Assembly: GCA_026415395.1 (NCBI GenBank)
Contig: JAOAHD010000007.1
Coordinates: 248,001 to 312,000, forward strand
Direction: 5' to 3'
Source: Candidatus Binatia bacterium
Lineage (GTDB): Bacteria; Desulfobacterota; Binatia; HRBIN30
DNA length: 64,000 nucleotides
Below, one piece after another: positions 43,542-50,761 of the stretch. A program made the position numbers and the translations under genes. Below the pieces are notes generated by a model. The model was not told where the DNA came from and did not search any database. It was given only the letters and a program-made list of their open reading frames with translations. Numbering within the stretch: position 1 is the first letter of the stretch; every line of letters begins with the position of its first letter.

Positions 43542-44174
43542 TCAACGCCGTACGCCGGCAACGCGGCGCGATGTCGTGTTCGCCCGCACGGAGTCGGGCC
43601 CGAGAAGCCCCGAAAGGAACAGACGCGTGATGGTTTGGGCCACTTCTTGCGGCCGATCCCCGGGCTGCCGGTACATGCAGGCGCCACGGATCATCCCCAG
43701 CAACGCTTCTGTGGCGAGGCGGGAGTCGACCCGTGGAATCTCTCCCCTGCCGGCAGCTTCATCGATGCGCCGCCCCAGCATTGCCACGATTTCATCGCGG
43801 CGTTGCCGCCATTCAGCGCGCTCTTTGGCTTTCAGTTTAGGCTCTAAACGATGCATGAGGACGAAGAAATCGCGCTTGTCCCAGAAATATCCGATCAGCG
43901 TCGTCACCAGCCGCTCGATCGTCGGAACCAGCGGCGAGGGTTGTGCGAGCACATTCGTGACCGAAGTGTGCAGCTCCCGAAGCCCATCCCCGATGGCGGC
44001 GAGATACAGCTCCTCCTTGGAACGAAAATACCGATACAACGTGCCCTTGCCGACACCGATCCGCGCGGCAATGTCATCGGTGAGAACCTCGTGGAATTCG
44101 TGCCGCGAGAATACCTCGGCGGCGCCGCGCACAATGGCCTCCCGAATGTGTTCGCTTTTCTTCCGTCCTGCCAT
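43542..44174 (-). CDS. TetR-family regulator of the second efflux operon
   Basis: A 210-residue regulator with helix-turn-helix AAEVFSRHEFHEVLTDDIAARIGVGKGTLYRYFRSKEELYLAA. It shares local similarity with the regulator of the first efflux operon (FHEVxxxDIA...VxKGTxYRxFxxKExLYLAA), so the two regulators are paralogous. It heads the adaptor-RND-TolC operon. A 20-base palindrome lies 13 bases upstream. Confidence 0.92.
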   Translation of the reverse strand: MAGRKKSEHIREAIVRGAAEVFSRHEFHEVLTDDIAARIGVGKGTLYRYFRSKEELYLAAIGDGLRELHTSVTNVLAQPSPLVPTIERLVTTLIGYFWDKRDFFVLMHRLEPKLKAKERAEWRQRRDEIVAMLGRRIDEAAGRGEIPRVDSRLATEALLGMIRGACMYRQPGDRPQEVAQTITRLFLSGLLGPDSVRANTTSRRVAGVRR

Positions 44175-44186
44175 GATCCCAATTTC

Positions 44187-44206
44187 GAAACGGACTAGTC
44201 CGTTTC
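44187..44206. promoter_or_regulatory. Perfect 20-base palindrome, operator of the second efflux operon
   Basis: GAAACGGACTAGTCCGTTTC is perfectly self-complementary and lies 13 bases upstream of the TetR start. Perfect palindromes of this length and position are typical of TetR-family operators. Repression of the whole efflux operon from here is likely. Confidence 0.75.
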
Positions 44207-44448
44207 ACAATACCAAGGGCCGAACTTCTGTCAATGCTGCACCGCGACAAGAATTCCGTGCGCCGCGGCTGAGCCGAACCCTCCGATGGCAGCGCGTGGG
44301 GTAGCTTGGGCTTATGGGGCGCGCATCATAGCAGGAGGGTTGCGAAGTAGGGTGCTATACGGCCAACGGGCTGAGGCACGGGTGAGTGGAAGCGGGAATG
44401 CGCTTTGCGTGCCGCCACGGCGGCAGGAGCGGTTAGCTTTTGCGGTGT

Positions 44449-45633
44449 TTAGCGAGATGCGAACGGCACTTGGTCGAAGCCGTGTACGTTACTCATGTGC
44501 GCCCGCACGCACCTCGACTCATCCACAAAAAACTCCGGGAAGGCCTGCACGAACTCCTCCATCGCCACCCGCGCTTCCAAACGCGCGAGCGAGGCGCCTA
44601 AGCAAAAGTGCACGCCGTAGCCAAAGCTCAAGTGGAGCGGGATCTGCCGGTCGATATCGAAGGTATCGGGGTCAGAGAATGCGCGCGGATCGCGCGTGGC
44701 GGCTCCGTTGACTAAGAGAATGCGTGCGCCGGCCGGAACGGTTTCGCCGTACCACTCCGCATCCTTAGTGACGGTTCGGGCTTGGTATTGGGAGGGCGGC
44801 CAGTAGCGCAGTACTTCTTCCATCGCTTGCGGAATCCGTAAAGGATCCTGCACGAGTTTGCGCCATTGGTCCGGGTGCCGGTGGAACAACACGATGGCGT
44901 TACCCAACAATCTGGTCACCGTTTCGTTGCCTGCGGCCCCGAGAAGGGCGCAGAAGCCGGCAATCTCGCCATCGCTCAATTTGGTGCGTGTGCCATTGTC
45001 GTGCTCGATTTCTGCAGAAAACAGCGCGCAAATCAGGCCGTCGTTCGGTTGTCGGCGCAACCGCTCGAGGAGCTGGAACCAGTAGCGCACCAAGTTCATG
45101 CTGGCTTCGATTGCCCGTGAGGGGATTTCTGGGCTGTCCGGGTCGCGCTCGAGAGCGCGATCCATCCACTCGCGCAACTGGACACGGTCCTCGACGGGGA
45201 CTCCGAGCAACGTGAAAATCACTTCGCGCGGAAGCGGTGCAGCGAAGTCCGCCACGAAGTCGCCGCCGCCATCCCTTCGAAGCCGAGCAATCAGCCCTTG
45301 GGCAAGCTCGCGAATGAAGGGTTCGAGCGCTGCGATCCGGCGTGGCGTGAAGGCTGCACTGACGAGGCGCCGCAGCCGATCGTGCTGCGGGGGATCCATG
45401 AAGATCATCATCGGCGTGACTTCGAACAGCGTCGTGTCGATCCGCTCGAGAGTCACCCCTTCGCGTGAACTATAGGCGCGCCAATCTTGCAGGGCACTCC
45501 AAACGTCGTGAAAACGAGTGAGTGCGTAAAACTCGAGTTTAGGATTGTAGTACAGCGGCGCGTGCTCTCGTAACCACGCGTACACGGGGTACGGGTCTTC
45601 GTGGAACTCATACGAGAAGGGATTGAGTTCCAT
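44449..45633 (-). CDS. Cytochrome P450
   Basis: A 394-residue soluble bacterial P450. The I-helix oxygen-activation motif is GAAGNETVTRL, the K-helix ExxR lies in MEEVLRYWPPS, and the haem-binding loop is FGYGVHFCLGASLAR with the thiolate Cys. The start is ATG 45633; a longer open frame upstream is low-complexity and was not used. Redox partners are not adjacent. The substrate is unknown. The nearby acyl-CoA dehydrogenase and luciferase-like monooxygenase suggest a lipid or xenobiotic oxidation neighbourhood. Confidence 0.93.
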   Translation of the reverse strand: MELNPFSYEFHEDPYPVYAWLREHAPLYYNPKLEFYALTRFHDVWSALQDWRAYSSREGVTLERIDTTLFEVTPMMIFMDPPQHDRLRRLVSAAFTPRRIAALEPFIRELAQGLIARLRRDGGGDFVADFAAPLPREVIFTLLGVPVEDRVQLREWMDRALERDPDSPEIPSRAIEASMNLVRYWFQLLERLRRQPNDGLICALFSAEIEHDNGTRTKLSDGEIAGFCALLGAAGNETVTRLLGNAIVLFHRHPDQWRKLVQDPLRIPQAMEEVLRYWPPSQYQARTVTKDAEWYGETVPAGARILLVNGAATRDPRAFSDPDTFDIDRQIPLHLSFGYGVHFCLGASLARLEARVAMEEFVQAFPEFFVDESRCVRAHMSNVHGFDQVPFASR

Positions 45634-45872
45634 GCTGGCCCGGTCCTCTATCAGGGTTGCACCGGGAAAAAAAGAGCCTTCGTTTGCTGCTTGCGCGGAG
45701 CTTATCCCTTGCCGCTGACCAGCTACCTGGTCGCCGTGGTCAGCATCTTTGTTCTGGAGCAAACTCATTGGCAATGCAGCCGGCGGCAAGCCCTACGTCC
45801 ATCGGAACAACTGATGGGATCATTGATTTGTTTGCGGGGGCACACTCAGTTCGAAGTTGGAGGAGGTCAGCC

Positions 45873-46106
45873 ATGTCCGATAGCAGCGCGGCAAGCGAAG
45901 GTTCGGTTCGTCTTTTCTTTGCGCGTTGGCGAGCGCAAATGTCGGCAACCGTGAGGAGCAAACGGGCACTGGTGCACTGCCTGGGTGTCGCATCGGTCCT
46001 CGCTGTCACCTGGCTCCCCAGCCTCGCGCTTCCCGTGGTCACGGTACAAGTGGGCAGAGCGTCCGGGTATCCCGCATGGACCGTGGACTTACCAACTTCC
46101 GTTTAA
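45873..46106 (+). CDS. Short secreted protein or truncated gene remnant
   Basis: A 77-residue open frame with a perfect AGGAGG six bases before its ATG. It has a signal-peptide-like segment (ALVHCLGVASVLAVTWLPSLALP) that leads into VVTVQVGRASGYPAWTVDLP and then a stop. The post-signal sequence resembles the first strand of cohesin-like domains (the VxVGxAxGxPGxTV pattern). It is probably the 5' end of a secreted protein that is now cut short. It could also be a real short peptide. The next gene carries dockerin-like repeats. Confidence 0.4.
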   Translation: MSDSSAASEGSVRLFFARWRAQMSATVRSKRALVHCLGVASVLAVTWLPSLALPVVTVQVGRASGYPAWTVDLPTSV

Positions 46107-46300
46107 TTGTGCGGCGGGGGACAGCGGTTACGTATGAAGTTAGACCTTCTTCCCTCGTCGTGTTAGGCGCTGTGTCTTTGAAACCCTCTCGAGGGCTGGG
46201 GGAAACAAAGAAGGAGTCGGTACTGAACCCACTCGTCAGGACCGGGGGCAATCAGCGGACGACTCGCCGTAGCCAGTGGCGACGCCGCGTTAGGTCCCGC

Positions 46301-47557
46301 TTGGCGGCATGGATGGCGTGGGCATTGACAGTTTTGAGCGTTCACCCGGCCCAAAGTTTGGCTGGCGAGGCGTGCGGTTATGTGGCCGTTCGCGGGACGA
46401 TCACGGCGACCGATCTCCCCCAGGGCCGTTTCCGCTACCGGATGCCCGTCGTGGATGGTTGATTGAGAGCATAGCGGTTGCTGGAGACAGCAACCTCCTC
46501 TTTGCTGCCATCGGACCCTGCGTGGTGTTGGCGGCAGCGTTGGGAAGAGCCGGGGAGACAACGGACTCGAGCCTCGACCAAGTTGCCCCAGTGGTCCATA
46601 CTCGGCGGGGAAAAGTCGTGGATTCGTTGCGGTCGGACTTTCGGGTGTGGGCGTATTCCCCGGCCAGAAATCTGCTTGCGCTCGAACCCGAGTTCGGTGT
46701 GAGTCTGTACGACCTAGCTTCGGGTAGGTTCGTTCCGGGAGTCTACCTCGAGGGAACGCCAACCATGTTATCGTTCTCGGAGGGTGGCAACGTTCTTTAC
46801 GTGGTGCACTGGCGTTTTGTTCGTATTGACGACTTCCTGACCGTGAAGTCGAAGTTGAGCGCAGTTGACGTTGCATTGCGCGCGGTAACGGCTTCACTGG
46901 AGCTGCCTGGGCCTGGCTTCGCATGGTCCTTCGCAAAACCAGTTCGCAGCCAACGTGCGCTCCTTCACTTCCGTTTTTCGCGTCGGAATCGAACTTCTTC
47001 GTTTCGGTCTCACCGACTTCAGGGTAGTAGACGAGTTGCGCTTGCCACCTTCCGGCGTGGCTTCGCGCCCGTTGGCCTCCGCCCCAAACGGCGCGACGTT
47101 GTACTTCCCCATGGTTGCCGACGGTGAGTGCCGCGTAGCCGCCCTGGCAGTGGGCGAAGATCGGATCGTAGCGACGGCCCCCTGCATCGGTCTGATGGGC
47201 ACGATCGCGGTCGAGCCTGAAGGCACGTGGGTGGTCGCCGCTAGCTATGCCGACCAATTGGGAACTCACTTGTTAACGGTGTGGGATGCTGAACTGACCA
47301 CACAAATTGCATTGCGCCAGGTGCGAGGCGGGCTGTTCGTGCTTGTTCCAGGAGCGTGCCTGGATGTGGACCCATGCCCTGCCGATTGTAATGGCGACGG
47401 GGTCGTCTCCGTGAATGAAGTTGTTCGTGCGGTCAGAAGTGCTCTAGCCGGCACCGAGCCGCTCGACTGCTTCGCTGCCGATAGCACCGGCGACGACCGC
47501 GTCACCGTAGACGAGCGGGTGGCGGCAGTCGAGGACCTGCTGCAGGGATGCAACTAG
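46301..47557 (+). pseudogene. Secreted beta-propeller with C-terminal dockerin-like EF-hand pair, interrupted by two frameshifts
   Basis: The N-terminal part is a signal peptide and first strand (AWMAWALTVLSVHPAQSLAGEACGYVAVRGTI), stopping at 46462. The sequence continues one frame over from about 46455 (LIESIAVAGDSNLLFAAIG through GRFVPGVYLEG). Near 46925 it returns to the first frame (FAANVRSFTSVFRVG) and reads on to 47557. The end has two dockerin-like loops, DCNGDGVVSVNE and DSTGDDRVTVDE. Restored, it would be about 415 residues, with the same parts as the B12-operon propeller at 11805 but with the EF-hands at the other end. The true start is unclear: AAGGAG at 46211 has no good start codon behind it, and TTG 46301 and ATG 46313 are candidates. 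It is a decayed gene or has two sequencing errors. Confidence 0.6.
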
Positions 47558-47635
47558 GGCGGGCGCCCCCCCGCCGCACGACTGGCCACGGCAATCGGGG
47601 CGAGAGCGCGCGAGTGGTGTTTGCGAACGCCCAGG

Positions 47636-48820
47636 TTAGCGGAGGATTTCGCGGGCAATCGTTAGTATTTGCATTTCCGTCGTGCCACCGCCGAGCTCGA
47701 TGAGCTTGGCGTCGCGTGCCAGCCGCTCCACAGTGTAGTCCTCGATGTACCCGTAGCCCCCAAGGATGTGGATTGCCTCGAAGGCAACGAAGGTCCCGAC
47801 TTCAGCGCAGTACAGCTTGCCGGCGCAAATTTCCGCCAGCGACTCCGCCAGCGGTCGATCACTGTAGTAGTCCGCGTAGACGAAGCGGCGCGCATTGCTC
47901 AGGGCAACGTACATGCGGGCCAAACGCTGTTGCACGAGCTGAAAGTTGGCGATCGGCTGCCCGAACTGGTGGCGCTGTTTGGCATAGTCGCGAGCGATCT
48001 CGAAACAGCGCTCAGCAATACCGTAGGAGAGCGCTGCGAGCCCGAGCCGTTCTTGGGCAAGGCTGGACTTCACATGATCGCGCTGGCGCACTCCCCCGCC
48101 GAGCAGATGGGTTGCAGGAATCCTAACCTCGTCGAGGAACACCTCGCCGGTCGGCGATCCGTGCATCCCCATTTTTCGCATGGGCGCTCCGGTGGCTAGC
48201 CCGGGAGTACCCCGTTCCACGATGAAGGGCTGGATCGAGCCGTCCAGTGGTCCGCCTTGTACGCGGGCGTAGACCAAGAACAAGTCGGCGTAGGGGGCGT
48301 TGGTGATGAATGTCTTGCTGCCGGTGAGCACGTACGTGTCGCCATCGAAGCGAGCACGGGTGCGCATGCCGCCGAGGGCGTCACTCCCGGCCTGGGGTTC
48401 GGTCAGGCACCAGCAGCCGATCCGCTCACAGCGCAACACCGGTAAAGCAAATCGCTCTACTTGCTCCGGAGTTCCGCGTGCGGCCACATTTGCTCCAAAA
48501 AGGCCCACACTCGCGCCATAGCTCAGAGCAAATGAGGGGCTCACGCGGGCCATTTCTACCGAAAAGGTGATGCGCGCGAATTTGAGCACTCGCTCATCGA
48601 GCCCGAAATCATTGAGAGGACTGTGCTCCGTGGCGGTCGACTCCGCTCGCCGAGACAGGAAGGCATCCAGCCCGAGCTCGCGGTGCATCCTTCGCATGAA
48701 CGGATAGGGCAACTCCTCCCCACGCTCCATCGGGGGTACGAGCGGTTCGAGATGTTGTAGAAAGTAGTCGCGGAAAGTATCGCGAATCATCCTTTCCGTG
48801 GTGCCAATGTTCCAGTCCAT
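47636..48820 (-). CDS. Acyl-CoA dehydrogenase family protein
   Basis: A 394-residue flavoprotein. Family motifs are CWCLTEPQAGSDALGGM (flavin/substrate contact), GSKTFITNAPYADLFLV, and the C-terminal helices with ARDYAKQRHQFGQPIANFQLVQQRLA and HILGGYGYIEDYTVERLARDAKLIELGGGTTEMQ. It would introduce a double bond next to an acyl-CoA thioester using FAD. The start is ATG 48820, preceded by GGAGGGC. It is on the same strand as the luciferase-like gene upstream but separated by 82 bases. Confidence 0.92.
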   Translation of the reverse strand: MDWNIGTTERMIRDTFRDYFLQHLEPLVPPMERGEELPYPFMRRMHRELGLDAFLSRRAESTATEHSPLNDFGLDERVLKFARITFSVEMARVSPSFALSYGASVGLFGANVAARGTPEQVERFALPVLRCERIGCWCLTEPQAGSDALGGMRTRARFDGDTYVLTGSKTFITNAPYADLFLVYARVQGGPLDGSIQPFIVERGTPGLATGAPMRKMGMHGSPTGEVFLDEVRIPATHLLGGGVRQRDHVKSSLAQERLGLAALSYGIAERCFEIARDYAKQRHQFGQPIANFQLVQQRLARMYVALSNARRFVYADYYSDRPLAESLAEICAGKLYCAEVGTFVAFEAIHILGGYGYIEDYTVERLARDAKLIELGGGTTEMQILTIAREILR

Positions 48821-48902
48821 ACGGTGCCCTCCGTGCACAATGCTCCGCGACAGTACCGGCGGAAAGGTTTGCGGCAAGAGGGGCGAGGGCAACGCTACCC
48901 GA

Positions 48903-49973
48903 TTAGGAGTTCCCTTGCGCTGCCAGGACGCGCGGAATCACTTCAGCCGTGAACTGCCGAATCGTTTCGGATTCGAACGGAGGGAGGAAACTCACGATTA
49001 CTTCGTTACAGCCGGCGCGCACAAACGGTAGGATTTGTTCGGCAATGTCCGCGGGGGAGCCCGCTAGAAGGTGGCGTGCCGTTCCGGCGTCCACCTGCGG
49101 CAGCATGCGCGCCCCGGTTCTTATCGCGGGACCCACGAGAGGCATGTTCGAGATGGTCACCAAGGCGAACATTTTCGAGAAACGCGTGGGGCAGTTGTGT
49201 CGTCCGATCCGTTGACATTCCTGACGGATGAGCTCCACGCGCTCGGCAAAACCTTGTGCATCGGTTTGCACAGGTGCGTTCCAGCCATCGGCGTAGCGAG
49301 CCACGAGCGGTACGATCCATTTTTTCCCTTGCCCGCCAACGATGATGGGGACGCGAGGAGACTGCACGCCGCGCGGAGCAAACGGTGCACGGTAGAGGGC
49401 GTAGTACTTTCCGCGAAAGGTGGGATGCTCTTCGCCCCAAAGCAGGTTGAGAACCTTGAGTGCCTCTTCCAAGCGCTCCGCTCGTTCCCGGTCGGAACCG
49501 AAGTGAAAACCGTACGCAAAGTGCTCCTGGCGGTACCAGCCGGCGCCGATGCCGAGGTCCAGACGGCCACGAGAAATTTCGTCGACCGTGGCGGCCATTT
49601 TCGCCAGCAAAGCAGGGTTGCGGTAGGTGTTGCCGGTAACCAGTACGCCGATGCGCACGCGCTCGGTCTGGGCAGCGAGTGCCGCCAGCAGCGTCCAGGC
49701 TTCGTACTGGTTGCGATCCGTGTCGCCGAATACCGGCATGAAGTGATCATTGAGCCACAAACTGTGCCACCCGAGTCGTTCCGCTTCACGCCAGGCACGC
49801 AAAATGTCCTCGTAGCGAGCACCATCCGTGGGCGTCATCAAACCGAAGCGGACCGATGGTTCGGGCTTTGGCACGGCCGGCGGTGCAGGTTTCCGGTCTG
49901 CGCAGCTCAGCACAGCAAGGGTACCGATTACGAGCAGCGCAACCCGTGTGCCCCGGAGACTTCCCTCGAGCAT
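48903..49973 (-). CDS. Luciferase-like (LLM) flavin/F420-dependent oxidoreductase with lipoprotein signal
   Basis: A 356-residue protein of the bacterial luciferase-like superfamily. Motifs include WREAERLGWHSLWLNDHFMP, ALAAQTERVRIGVLVTGNTYRNPALLAKMAATVDEISRGR and GIGAGWYRQEHFAYGF. These fit the F420- or FMN-dependent LLM group. Unusually, the chosen ATG (49973, GGAGG eight bases upstream) gives an N-terminus TRVALLVIGTLAVLSCADRKPAPPAVPKPEP: a lipoprotein-type signal with a candidate lipobox Cys and a Pro-rich tether. If it is exported, cofactor loading would require Tat or an external flavin. It is not a LuxA/LuxB partner of the lux-type genes 25 kb away. Confidence 0.85.
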   Translation of the reverse strand: MLEGSLRGTRVALLVIGTLAVLSCADRKPAPPAVPKPEPSVRFGLMTPTDGARYEDILRAWREAERLGWHSLWLNDHFMPVFGDTDRNQYEAWTLLAALAAQTERVRIGVLVTGNTYRNPALLAKMAATVDEISRGRLDLGIGAGWYRQEHFAYGFHFGSDRERAERLEEALKVLNLLWGEEHPTFRGKYYALYRAPFAPRGVQSPRVPIIVGGQGKKWIVPLVARYADGWNAPVQTDAQGFAERVELIRQECQRIGRHNCPTRFSKMFALVTISNMPLVGPAIRTGARMLPQVDAGTARHLLAGSPADIAEQILPFVRAGCNEVIVSFLPPFESETIRQFTAEVIPRVLAAQGNS

Positions 49974-50091
49974 GCCACGCCCTCCTTTACCATTGCGATT
50001 GGCGTCGGGTGACATGCAACCGGACTGGGTCCGGCGCGTCAAGCGCTTCGTCTTGGAAGTCCACGCGCCCCCGAGGCAACGTCCGTCCCCA

Positions 50092-50634
50092 CTACGACTG
50101 TGACTTTTGCGGTCGCGCAGCGCGGGCCTTTTGTTGCGCCCGTAAGCGGCGGCGAACCGAAGGGGCGAGGACCACACGATGCTGCCGGCCGACGACGCGG
50201 TGCTGGTTCGCCAGGCGTGCCAACCCCGTGGAACCAAAGCGCTCGCCTTTGAGCTGCAAGCGGCGAAGGCGGGCGCGAACGACATCGGCCTCGAGGCCGA
50301 GGACCGCGCAAATGTTTTCAAAGGAGAAGATCCACGAGCGATCGGTGAGGGCCATCCACTTTTCAGCCTCTCGCACGAGCCTTTGCGCGCGACGGTTGCG
50401 GGTGCCCGCGTGCTTAAGCACCGTGTACACCGCGTCCTCGAGGATTGCCAACATCAGCCGCTGCTCCGGCGATAAGATTCGCTCGGAGATGGGAGCGAAG
50501 TACTGCGACGGCAACAGGATCTCTTGCGTGATGAAACCTGCGGAAAGCCGTTCCGAAGCAGCGCGAGCTTCCGAACCCTCACGGACCCCATCCTCTTCCC
50601 AGCCCTGCACAGAGTTCAGCACTATGTTCGTCAT
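50092..50634 (-). CDS. Conserved-looking small basic protein of unknown function
   Basis: A 180-residue protein. The core reads EQRLMLAILEDAVYTVLKHAG, then REAEKWMALTDRSWIFSFENICAVLGLEADVVRARLRRL. The tail is rich in Arg and Ala (VLAPSVRRRLRAQQKARAARP). The SFENICAVLGLE...VRARL stretch looks like a helix-turn-helix. I have an impression of similar unnamed deltaproteobacterial proteins but cannot name the family. A DNA-binding role is a guess. It is downstream of the 968-residue protein gene, behind the strong terminator, so it has its own promoter. Confidence 0.6.
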   Translation of the reverse strand: MTNIVLNSVQGWEEDGVREGSEARAASERLSAGFITQEILLPSQYFAPISERILSPEQRLMLAILEDAVYTVLKHAGTRNRRAQRLVREAEKWMALTDRSWIFSFENICAVLGLEADVVRARLRRLQLKGERFGSTGLARLANQHRVVGRQHRVVLAPSVRRRLRAQQKARAARPQKSQS

Positions 50635-50702
50635 GCGAAGAGCAAAGACGCAAAAACCGAAGATTTTATTTCGGTGCCAGTGCCCAGGGGGCCCGAGAAA
50701 AG

Positions 50703-50740
50703 AAAAGCGGCAGAGGGGGGGCTGCCCTCTGCCGCTTTTT
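50703..50740. terminator. Strong bidirectional intrinsic terminator
   Basis: GCGGCAGAGGG at 50707-50717 and CCCTCTGCCGC at 50725-50735 form a perfect 11-base stem with a 7-base loop. It is flanked by AAAA on the left and TTTTT on the right, so it can work on both strands. It lies 22 bases past the stop of the 968-residue protein gene, read on the minus strand. Confidence 0.9.
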
Positions 50741-50761
50741 GTCCGGCTTCTCAGGTGGGGA

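Noticed and set aside
44286-44711. Plus-strand frame upstream of and over the P450 3' end
   Set aside because: Its composition is typical of non-coding high-GC shadow frames, and it overlaps the end of a clear P450 gene.
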